In this document: positions 1 to 4,690 of the stretch, in pieces
Numbering within the stretch: the stretch's first letter is position 1
How the letters are laid out: every line of letters starts with the position of its first letter
From: Actinomycetota bacterium
GTDB lineage: Bacteria; Actinomycetota; Thermoleophilia; Solirubrobacterales; Solirubrobacteraceae
Direction of reading: 5' to 3'
Length of the DNA: 5,259 bases
Assembly (NCBI GenBank): GCA_019348435.1
Contig: JAHWJM010000213.1
Span: 1 to 5,259 of the forward strand
Made by a program: the position numbers and the translations under genes
The notes under the pieces: model-generated
Told to the model about the DNA's origin: nothing
Databases searched by the model: none
Seen by the model: the letters and a program-made list of their open reading frames with translations, nothing else

Positions 1-1
1 C

Positions 2-586
2 GGATACTTCCTCGACGTCGCCGAGGGAACCGGCCTCATCCTGCCGATCGGCGCCTGGATGCTCGAGCTGGCGTGCCGGCTGGCCAAGTCCTGGCACCGG
101 GGCGACGAGTTCCTCCTGACCGTCAACGTGTCGGCGACCCAGCTCGCAGATCCGGCGATCGTCTCAACCATCCGTGACGCCCTTCGCGCGTCGGGTCTTC
201 CCCCGCACTGCCTCGGCCTCGAACTCACCGAGCAGGTTCTCGTCGGCGATGAGCTTCGTCAGCTCGCGGTAGCGCTCCCCGCCGGGGGCCTGGACCTTGA
301 ACCACGGCGGCTTGCGCTCGCGCATCGGTCGCACGTCCGGCCCGAGGACGCTGAGGACGTCCATCCCGCCGGGGTTGGCGCGGGAGCGCGTGGAGAGCCT
401 GCGTTCGTCGAGGGCCATGGGGGCTCCTTCGAGGGTAGCGGTCAGGCGGGGCGGCACAGGAAGATCAGGTCCGAGGCGAGCAGCCCGTGGCGCGCGGCGC
501 CACCGGGGCCCAGCTCGGCTGCCATGTCGACGACCTCGACGGCGAAGCGCGCCGCGCGGAGGCGCTCGGCGATGTCCGGCGCGTAG
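2..586 (+). CDS. EAL-domain (c-di-GMP phosphodiesterase-like) fragment, truncated at both ends
   Basis: EAL domains hydrolyse cyclic-di-GMP or act as inactive sensors of it. The frame is open from the left edge, so the true start lies outside. Recognisable segments are AEGTGLILPIGAWMLELAC (about 23-79), the VNVSATQL strand (122-145) whose Asn is a metal-ligand position in the family, and LELTE (ending at 232) with the next conserved Glu. The EAL signature itself would lie off the left edge. After about QVLVGDE (233-253) the similarity ends: the expected DDFGTGYSSL segment and later catalytic residues are absent. The frame stays open to a TGA at 584-586, but from about 250 onward it is only the antisense of lipA and of the methyltransferase 3' end, so real coding content is about 2-250. 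In a GC-rich genome such an open antisense frame is expected. Domain assignment is firm; whether the gene is a pseudogene or an assembly chimera is not. Confidence 0.72.
   Translation, partial: GYFLDVAEGTGLILPIGAWMLELACRLAKSWHRGDEFLLTVNVSATQLADPAIVSTIRDALRASGLPPHCLGLELTEQVLVGDELRQLAVALPAGGLDLEPRRLALAHRSHVRPEDAEDVHPAGVGAGARGEPAFVEGHGGSFEGSGQAGRHRKIRSEASSPWRAAPPGPSSAAMSTTSTAKRAARRRSAMSGA
164..418 (-). pseudogene. lipA: Lipoyl synthase LipA, N-terminal fragment (truncated)
   Basis: LipA is a radical-SAM enzyme that inserts two sulfurs into octanoyl groups on lipoyl domains. The ATG at 418-416 follows a strong Shine-Dalgarno. Residues 36-62, including KPPWFKVQAPGGERYRELTK and then LIADENL, match the conserved LipA N-terminal region that normally runs straight into the first cysteine motif (HTVCEEARCPN in typical members). 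Here the match ends at residue 62 (position 233) and unrelated residues (LGEFEAEAVRG and on) run to a stop at 164-166, giving 84 residues against about 300 for the family. Both iron-sulfur cluster motifs are missing, so the product as written cannot be active. It is the last gene of the lysR-lipB-methyltransferase unit, 23 nt after the methyltransferase stop. The lipB neighbourhood supports the identity. Loss by a join artefact is as likely as a real pseudogene. Confidence 0.85.
233..253. other. Chimeric junction between an EAL gene (+) and lipA (-)
   Basis: Left of here the plus strand codes for EAL-domain sequence up to LTEQVLVGD. Right of here the minus strand codes for LipA N-terminal sequence down to LIADENL. 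The bases at about 233-250 fit both proteins: plus strand Gln-Val-Leu-Val-Gly-Asp, minus strand Ile-Ala-Asp-Glu-Asn-Leu. Both families lose their expected continuation at this point. That pattern suggests a join at a short shared sequence, either in the assembly or through microhomology in the genome. The exact breakpoint cannot be placed within the shared stretch. Confidence 0.7.
424..430 (-). promoter_or_regulatory. Shine-Dalgarno of lipA
   Basis: On the minus strand GAAGGAG sits 5 nt before the ATG at 418. It is the best ribosome-binding site in the window. It fixes the lipA start and shows that lipA has its own initiation site instead of relying on overlap like the genes upstream of it. 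Confidence 0.8.
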
Positions 587-1161
587 AGGCGGACATGGTC
601 GTGCTGCAGGAACTCGCGGCGGCGATCCTCGGGCGCCGTGATCGAGGCGTCCTCGTACGTCGTGGCGCGGTCGAGCGCGAGCGGGACCATCACGAGACAC
701 CAGCCGCCGGGCGCCGTCACCCGGCGCAGCTCGCCCATCGCGGCCGCGTCGTCGGGCACGTGCTCGAGCACGTGTGAGCAGATCACGGCGTCGAAGGCAC
801 CGTCGGGCAGCCCTGTCGCAGTGACGTCGAGGCGCAGCTCGACGTCCTGCGCCGGGTCCAGGTCGGTCGTGACGTAGCGCAGGTGCGAGAGCGATCCCAG
901 CCGGTCGCGCAGGCACCACTCGGGCGAGAAGTGCAGGAGGGCGCGCGTGCCCTCGAGCAGCTCGGGGCGGTGCTGGTCGAGCAGCAGCCATTGCGCGCGG
1001 TGGCGCTCGTGCGAACCGCAGCGCCAGCACAGCGCGTTCGGGCGATTCCACTCGTCCTTGAAGCGGTCGAAGGCGTGCTCGCACAGCGGGCACCGCACCG
1101 TGCTGCCGCGGCGCCGAGCGGTCAGCGCTCGGACGCGGGCGGCTGCGAGCAGGCGGCTCAC
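442..1161 (-). CDS. Class I SAM-dependent methyltransferase with N-terminal zinc ribbon
   Basis: Predicted 239-residue cytosolic methyltransferase; substrate unknown. Residues 24-48 hold C24xxC27 and C45xxC48, a likely zinc ribbon. The Rossmann part follows: LLHFSPEW (75-82) takes the place of the usual glycine-rich motif I, TTDLDP (98-103) supplies the acidic residue after strand 2, and LPDGAFDAVICSHVLEHVPDD (about 118-138) with PGGWCLVMVP (151-160) are typical of the Methyltransf_11-like fold. TTYEDASI and the DHVRLYAPD segment (188-196) recur in a methyltransferase subfamily I recall from glycosylation and secondary-metabolism settings. I chose GTG at 1161 because it overlaps the lipB stop (GTGA) and begins just before the zinc ribbon; the frame is open further upstream, but only as an arginine-rich shadow of lipB. 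No Shine-Dalgarno is visible, so translational coupling to lipB is likely. Its place between lipB and lipA is unusual, and a lipoate role is not shown. Confidence 0.86.
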   Translation of the reverse strand: MSRLLAAARVRALTARRRGSTVRCPLCEHAFDRFKDEWNRPNALCWRCGSHERHRAQWLLLDQHRPELLEGTRALLHFSPEWCLRDRLGSLSHLRYVTTDLDPAQDVELRLDVTATGLPDGAFDAVICSHVLEHVPDDAAAMGELRRVTAPGGWCLVMVPLALDRATTYEDASITAPEDRRREFLQHDHVRLYAPDIAERLRAARFAVEVVDMAAELGPGGAARHGLLASDLIFLCRPA

Positions 1162-1865
1162 GCGGCCGGCGCGGCAGCGGCGGCGATCGTGACGCGGTCG
1201 AGGTCGACCACGACCGGGCGGCGCTCGAACGCCTGCGCGAACCGCGCGGCCATCTCGTCGCGCACGGTCGCCAGCAACGGCGTGCCGCCGCCGCCGCCAG
1301 TCTCCTGAAGCACCGAGGTCATCTGCACGCCGGTCAGGCCACACGCCACGACCCAGCCGAACGGCGCGAGGTCGTTGTCGACGTTGATCGCGAAGCCGTG
1401 GGTGGTCACCCCGCGCGAGACGTGCACGCCGATCGAGGCGATCTTGCGCTCCCCGGCCCAGACGCCCGTGAAGTCGGGCCCCTCGTCGGGGCGCGCCCGG
1501 GCGCTGATGCCGGCATCGGCGAGCGCCGCGACGATCGCGCGCTCCATCGTGCGCAGGTAGGCGATCACGTCCGCGATGCGCATGATGGGATAGCCGACGA
1601 GCTGACCGGGCCCGTGATAGGTCACCCTCCCGCCGCGGTTCGTGTCGACGATGTCGATGCCCTGCTCGCGATACCAGGCCTCACCCATCGTCAGCTCGGT
1701 GGGATCCGAGCGTCGCCCGCGGGTGTAGACCGGCGGGTGCTCGAGCAGCAACAGGGTGTCGGGGATGCGCTCGTCCTGGCGCGCCGCGCGGACGCGCTCC
1801 TGGAGGTCCAAGGCGTCGCGGTACGCGGTCGCGGGCAGATGGCAGACCCAGAGCTCGTCGGTCAT
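1158..1865 (-). CDS. lipB: Octanoyl-[acyl carrier protein]:protein N-octanoyltransferase LipB
   Basis: LipB transfers octanoate from acyl carrier protein to the target lysine of lipoyl domains, the first step of de novo lipoate assembly in the cytosol. The 235-residue product is of normal family length. It carries the signature RGGRVTYHGPGQLVGYPI (residues 77-94), the catalytic lysine K141 within ERKIASIGVHVSRGVTTHGFAINV-type sequence (139-162), and the catalytic cysteine C175 in VVACGL, matching the family's Cys/Lys dyad. A polyglycine run (190-194) and an alanine-rich tail are family-atypical but lie outside the core. The ATG at 1865-1863 overlaps the lysR stop (ATGA), and its stop overlaps the methyltransferase GTG. 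No strong ribosome site is seen, so translation probably depends on coupling to lysR. The E2 encoded at 3400-4677 is a plausible substrate. Confidence 0.96.
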   Translation of the reverse strand: MTDELWVCHLPATAYRDALDLQERVRAARQDERIPDTLLLLEHPPVYTRGRRSDPTELTMGEAWYREQGIDIVDTNRGGRVTYHGPGQLVGYPIMRIADVIAYLRTMERAIVAALADAGISARARPDEGPDFTGVWAGERKIASIGVHVSRGVTTHGFAINVDNDLAPFGWVVACGLTGVQMTSVLQETGGGGGTPLLATVRDEMAARFAQAFERRPVVVDLDRVTIAAAAAPAA

Positions 1866-2776
1866 CGCTCGATGATCGCAGGCGGCTCGCGTTCGTCGTA
1901 GACGCGCCGCGTGAGGGCGAGAAAGGCGGTCGCCGCGGGCGAGTGGCGCCGGCCCGCGCGCGAGGCCAGCGAGACGTCGCGGCGCATCTCGGGCTCGACG
2001 AGCCGCGCGATCGAGACGGGGGCGCCGGGGCCGCCGGCGTCCGAGCGCGGCAGGATCGCGACGCCGAGACCGCCCGAGACGAGGCTGCGAATGCGCCGGC
2101 TCTCGTTGGACTCCAGCGCGATGCGCGGGTCGAAGCCGGCGCCGGCGGCGCCGGAATCCAGCAGCTCGCGCAGGCGCGAGCCGGTGCGAAACGCGATGAA
2201 GGGCTCGCCGGCGAGCTCCGCCAGGCGCACGACGTCGCGGCCCGCGAGCGGATGCTGGGTCGGGACGACGGCGACGAGCTCCTCGCTGACGAGCGGGTGC
2301 AGCTCCAGGCCGCGGCGCTGGATGCGCTCCGTGACCGAGAGGAACGCGAGGTCGATGACGTCGTCGCGCAGCATCTCGGCGAGCTCCTCGCTGGACTGCT
2401 CGCGCACCGTCAGCTCGACCGCTGGGTGGTTGCGGTGAAAGGACGCCAGCAGCAGCGACAGGTCCACGGGTCCCATCGTGTGCAGCGCCCCGACCGACAG
2501 GCGCCCGCCCTGGACGCCGGCGAGCGTCTGCAGCTCGGCCTGCGCCGCGTCGAGCTCGGAGAGGATGTGGCGGGCGCGGGCGACGAGCAGCTCACCGGCG
2601 CCGGTCAGGGCCACCTTGCGCGTCGTGCGCTCGACGAGCGCCAGCCCGACCTCGGCCTCCAAGCGCCTGATCTGCTGCGAGAGCGCGGGCTGGGCGATGT
2701 GCTCGCGGGCGGCCGCGCGCGTGAAGTGGCGTTCGTCGGCGAGCGCCACGAGGTAGCGCAGCTGGCGCAGTTCCAT
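1862..2776 (-). CDS. LysR-family transcriptional regulator
   Basis: A full-length 304-residue LysR-type regulator. Residues 1-60 form the winged helix-turn-helix (MELRQLRYLVALADERHFTR, then AAAREHIAQPALSQQIRRLE, the classic LysR signature). A linker helix spans about 61-90. The periplasmic-binding-like effector domain (about 91-295) includes DLAFLS (142-147), AVVPTQHPLAG (169-179) and SLVSGGLGVAILPRSD (231-246). The effector is unknown. The ATG at 2776-2774 directly precedes MELRQLRYL, the expected LysR start. No Shine-Dalgarno lies upstream; a TATAAG ends 8 nt before the ATG, so the message may be nearly leaderless. It heads the unit lysR-lipB-methyltransferase-lipA and is divergent from the gene at 3007. 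LysR regulators often control a divergent neighbour, so that gene, the lip genes, or both are candidate targets. Confidence 0.95.
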   Translation of the reverse strand: MELRQLRYLVALADERHFTRAAAREHIAQPALSQQIRRLEAEVGLALVERTTRKVALTGAGELLVARARHILSELDAAQAELQTLAGVQGGRLSVGALHTMGPVDLSLLLASFHRNHPAVELTVREQSSEELAEMLRDDVIDLAFLSVTERIQRRGLELHPLVSEELVAVVPTQHPLAGRDVVRLAELAGEPFIAFRTGSRLRELLDSGAAGAGFDPRIALESNESRRIRSLVSGGLGVAILPRSDAGGPGAPVSIARLVEPEMRRDVSLASRAGRRHSPAATAFLALTRRVYDEREPPAIIER

Positions 2777-2784
2777 ACGCCCAG

Positions 2785-2792
2785 CTTATAAG
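2785..2792. promoter_or_regulatory. AT-rich palindrome at the lysR start: candidate operator and -10 element
   Basis: CTTATAAG is a perfect 8-bp palindrome in an otherwise very GC-rich region, 8 nt before the lysR ATG. Read on the minus strand, TATAAG (2790-2785) matches five of six bases of the TATAAT -10 consensus and would place transcription start at or next to the ATG. No good -35 was found at 16-18 nt. A LysR regulator binding here could repress its own promoter. The role is inferred from position and base composition. Confidence 0.45.
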
Positions 2793-2993
2793 TAGTGGCC
2801 AAGACTGGTATTGGACTTCTGGATGGGACTGGTGCACCATGGTCGAGCCATCACCCTCGGGCATCGCTCGGCCGGCCGTCTCTCTCCTCCCGCCGCCGGT
2901 CGGGTGGTCGCTCGAGTCCCACGCAGCTCTCGCGGAGGGCGCGCCGATCTCTCCTCCCGGCGCGCTCTTCGCGGCTGCTGCGTTCGCGCCCCT

Positions 2994-2999
2994 TAGGCT
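2994..2999 (+). promoter_or_regulatory. Candidate -10 element of a leaderless promoter
   Basis: TAGGCT fits the actinobacterial TANNNT -10 pattern and ends 7 nt before the ATG at 3007. That spacing would put the transcription start on or beside the A of the start codon. No Shine-Dalgarno lies between, which supports a leaderless message. No clear -35 was found. Confidence 0.55.
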
Positions 3000-3006
3000 T
3001 CGCTGC

Positions 3007-3375
3007 ATGAGGTACGCCGACCCGTTTCGGGACGCCGGCCGTCCCGAAACGACCGACCACGACTTCCTGCTCACGTGCTCGTGCGGGACCGAGCAGCGCC
3101 TCGACGAGATGACGCTCGACGAGACGGGCGTCGTGACGCTGTATGACTGCAGGAAGTGCACGAAGAGCATCGTCGGCGTGCTGAGCGACGACCCCGACCT
3201 GGCGATGACCGCGCCCCAGGCGCTGACGCGTTATCACGAGAAGGCCGGTCACCACCTGCGCGGCTACATCATCGGCTCGCGCGTGGACGTCGCGCTGCGT
3301 CCGGAGGGAGCCGACCAAGACATGCTGCTGATCCCTGCGACGCGGTACTTCTTCGAGCAGTACCTGCACCTGTAG
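3007..3375 (+). CDS. Uncharacterised small protein with two cysteine pairs (possible zinc ribbon)
   Basis: A 122-residue soluble protein that I do not recognise. Residues 20-60 hold C24-x-C26 (LLTCSCGTE) and C48-x-x-C51 (YDCRKCTK), spaced like a small zinc-binding ribbon; the short CxC first knuckle is unusual. The rest (61-122) has DDPDLAMTAPQALTRYHEKAGHHLRGYIIGSRVDVALRPEG and ends aromatic (RYFFEQYLHL). No signal peptide or membrane segment is visible. I chose the ATG at 3007 because a -10 element lies 7 nt upstream and the protein-like composition begins here; an in-frame ATG at 2839 would add a low-information leader. The stop lies 24 nt from the convergent E2 stop. Codon use is mostly GC-ending, as expected for a real gene, except in the hairpin near the start. 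Function is unknown. Divergence from lysR makes it a possible regulatory target. Confidence 0.72.
   Translation: MRYADPFRDAGRPETTDHDFLLTCSCGTEQRLDEMTLDETGVVTLYDCRKCTKSIVGVLSDDPDLAMTAPQALTRYHEKAGHHLRGYIIGSRVDVALRPEGADQDMLLIPATRYFFEQYLHL
3023..3051 (+). repeat. Perfect 12-bp inverted repeat (hairpin) just inside the start of the cysteine-pair gene
   Basis: Bases 3023-3034 (CGTTTCGGGACG) and 3040-3051 (CGTCCCGAAACG) are exact reverse complements around a 5-nt loop, CCGGC. The repeat begins 16 nt after the start codon and covers codons 6-15. No T-run follows, so it is not an intrinsic terminator. In a leaderless message it would form a very stable 5' hairpin. As DNA it could be an operator for a dimeric regulator. 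Confidence 0.75.
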
Positions 3376-3399
3376 CCACGGCGACCATCCGCCGAAGTC
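3376..3399. other. Short convergent gap, no terminator seen
   Basis: Only 24 nt separate the convergent stops of the cysteine-pair gene and E2. No GC stem followed by a T-run is present on either strand. A small inverted repeat, AGAGCT-cgt-AGCTCT (3402-3416), lies inside the E2 3' end but is short and lacks a T tract. Transcripts may run past each other, or termination may be Rho-dependent. Confidence 0.5.
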
Positions 3400-4677
3400 T
3401 CAGAGCTCGTAGCTCTCCACGCGCTGCTTGACGCTGGCGAGGAAGCGGGCGGCGAGCGCGCCGTCGAGCGCGCGGTGATCCCAGGAGAGGCCGAGGATGA
3501 CCATCGGCCGGATCGCGATCGCGTCCTCGCCGAAGGCGTCGGTGACGACGACGGGCCGCTTGACGATCGCCTCGACGTCGAGGATCGCGACCTGCGGCTG
3601 CGCGATGACGGGCGTCGCCATCATCGAGCCGAACTGGCCGGGATTCGTGATCGTGAACGTCGCTCCGTGGACGTCGTCGGGGGTGAGCTCGCGCGAACGG
3701 GCGCGGCTGGCGAGGTCGCGGATGCGCCGCGACAGCCCCTCCGGCGAGAGGTCCTGCGCGCCGCGGACGACCGGCACGATGAGGCCGTCCTCGCCGAGCG
3801 CGACCGCGATGCCGAGGTTGACCTGCTCGTGGACGGTGTGCACGTCGTCCTCGAGCCACGCGTTGAGCAACGGGAACTCGACGAGCGCGCCGATCGTGCA
3901 GCGGGCGATCAGCGGCAGCGCCGTGATCGCGAGCTTCTTGCGCGCGATCTCGATCCGCGAGACGTCGACCTCGATCCAGGTCGTGCATGTCGCGGCGATC
4001 TCCTGAGAGCGCTTCATGTGCACGCCGATCGCCCGGCGCATGCGCGACAGCGGGCGTCCTTCGGGCGGCGTGTACGGCCCGCCCGCCGCGGCGCCGGCGC
4101 CGGGACGGTAGGGGCTCTCGATGTGCAGGGTCGGCTCCGACGGGTCGGAGGTGGCAACGCCGTCGGCCGGCGTGCCGGCGGCGCCGGCGCGCGCGGCGAC
4201 GACCGCCATGACGTCCTTCTTCTGCACCCGGCCGTCGCGACCGCTGCCCTGCACCTCGTCGAGGTCGACGCCGTGCTCCTCGGCGATCCGCTGCACGACG
4301 GGGCTGTAGCGCCGCGCCGCGGAACCGGGCGCGCGCGGCGCACGAGTCGGTGCATCGGACGGGGCGGCCTCCGGCACGCCGGCGCCCGCCGCCGCCGCCG
4401 CCGCCGGACCATCGTCCTCTGCGCTGTGCGGCTCGCGGGGTCGGGCGTCGGTGGCGATTCGCGCGAGCGTCACCCCCACGTCGACGGTCGTCCCGACGGC
4501 CACGAGCACCTCGAGGAGGCGCCCCGAGGCAGGCGCCGGGACCTCCGTGTCGATCTTGTCGGTCGAGATCTCGCAGATCGTCTCGTCGGCCTGCACCCAG
4601 TCGCCGGGCTGCTTGCGCCACTCGACGACGGTGCCCTCCGCGACGGAGACGCCCATCTGCGGCATCGTGACGTCCAC
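3400..4677 (-). CDS. 2-oxoacid dehydrogenase complex E2, dihydrolipoamide acyltransferase
   Basis: E2 accepts acyl groups from E1 on a swinging lipoyl arm and transfers them to CoA. The 425-residue protein has the full order of parts. The lipoyl domain (about 1-76) carries MPQMGVSVAEGTVVEW and target lysine K41 in STDKIDTEV. An Ala/Pro linker (about 80-120) precedes the peripheral-subunit-binding domain (about 122-160, RRYSPVVQRIAEEHGVDLDEV...GRDGRVQKKDV). A second linker leads to the catalytic domain (about 206-425), with TNPGQFGS (344-351), TPVIAQPQVAIL (355-366) and the active-site DHRALDG (H401, D405). It has one lipoyl domain. The GTG at 4677 is preferred over the ATG at 4665 because the first residues form the opening lipoyl strand; neither has a strong ribosome site. 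It follows E1-beta by 13 nt, clearly co-transcribed. The acyl substrate (pyruvate, branched-chain 2-oxoacid or acetoin) cannot be fixed from this sequence. Confidence 0.96.
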   Translation of the reverse strand: MDVTMPQMGVSVAEGTVVEWRKQPGDWVQADETICEISTDKIDTEVPAPASGRLLEVLVAVGTTVDVGVTLARIATDARPREPHSAEDDGPAAAAAAGAGVPEAAPSDAPTRAPRAPGSAARRYSPVVQRIAEEHGVDLDEVQGSGRDGRVQKKDVMAVVAARAGAAGTPADGVATSDPSEPTLHIESPYRPGAGAAAGGPYTPPEGRPLSRMRRAIGVHMKRSQEIAATCTTWIEVDVSRIEIARKKLAITALPLIARCTIGALVEFPLLNAWLEDDVHTVHEQVNLGIAVALGEDGLIVPVVRGAQDLSPEGLSRRIRDLASRARSRELTPDDVHGATFTITNPGQFGSMMATPVIAQPQVAILDVEAIVKRPVVVTDAFGEDAIAIRPMVILGLSWDHRALDGALAARFLASVKQRVESYEL

Positions 4678-4690
4678 GACGGTCGCCGGA

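Larger units (their letters stand above)
2777..3006. other. Divergent intergenic region between lysR and the cysteine-pair gene
   Basis: These 230 bases separate two divergent genes. They hold the CTTATAAG palindrome, a GACTGGT direct repeat (2803-2809 and 2827-2833, 24 bp apart), CCAA-N8-TTGG (2799-2814), the palindrome GGTGCACC (2831-2838), and a 12-bp direct repeat TCTCTCCTCCCG (2881-2892 and 2948-2959). A plus-strand frame is open from an ATG at 2839, but its 56 codons before 3007 are Pro/Ala/Ser-rich with no domain signal, so I treat them as non-coding. Confidence 0.5.

Noticed and set aside
757..774. Perfect 18-bp palindrome CACGTGCTCGAGCACGTG
   Set aside because: It lies in the methyltransferase gene and encodes the conserved HVLEHV motif; the His-Val/Leu-Glu/His-Val pattern written in GC-rich preferred codons produces the palindrome by itself.
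1162..1344. Upstream extension of the methyltransferase frame
   Set aside because: Arg/Gly/Ala-rich shadow of the lipB 3' end; the GTG at 1161 overlapping the lipB stop is the better start.
2135..2155. GC-rich inverted repeat around CCGGCGCC
   Set aside because: Low-complexity coding for Gly/Ala in the LysR effector domain; no terminator or operator context.
2839..3006. N-terminal extension of the cysteine-pair gene from the ATG at 2839
   Set aside because: Composition is Pro/Ala/Ser with no domain or signal-peptide pattern, and a promoter-like -10 lies just before the ATG at 3007.
3402..3416. Small hairpin AGAGCT-cgt-AGCTCT as terminator
   Set aside because: Only 6 bp, inside the E2 coding end and with no T-run on either strand.
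4380..4410. Run of GCC repeats
   Set aside because: Encodes the alanine-rich linker of E2, normal for this family; not a separate repeat element.
3269..4621. Long minus-strand open frame (450 codons) overlapping E2 in another frame
   Set aside because: Arginine/alanine low-complexity translation, fully covered by the well-supported E2 frame.
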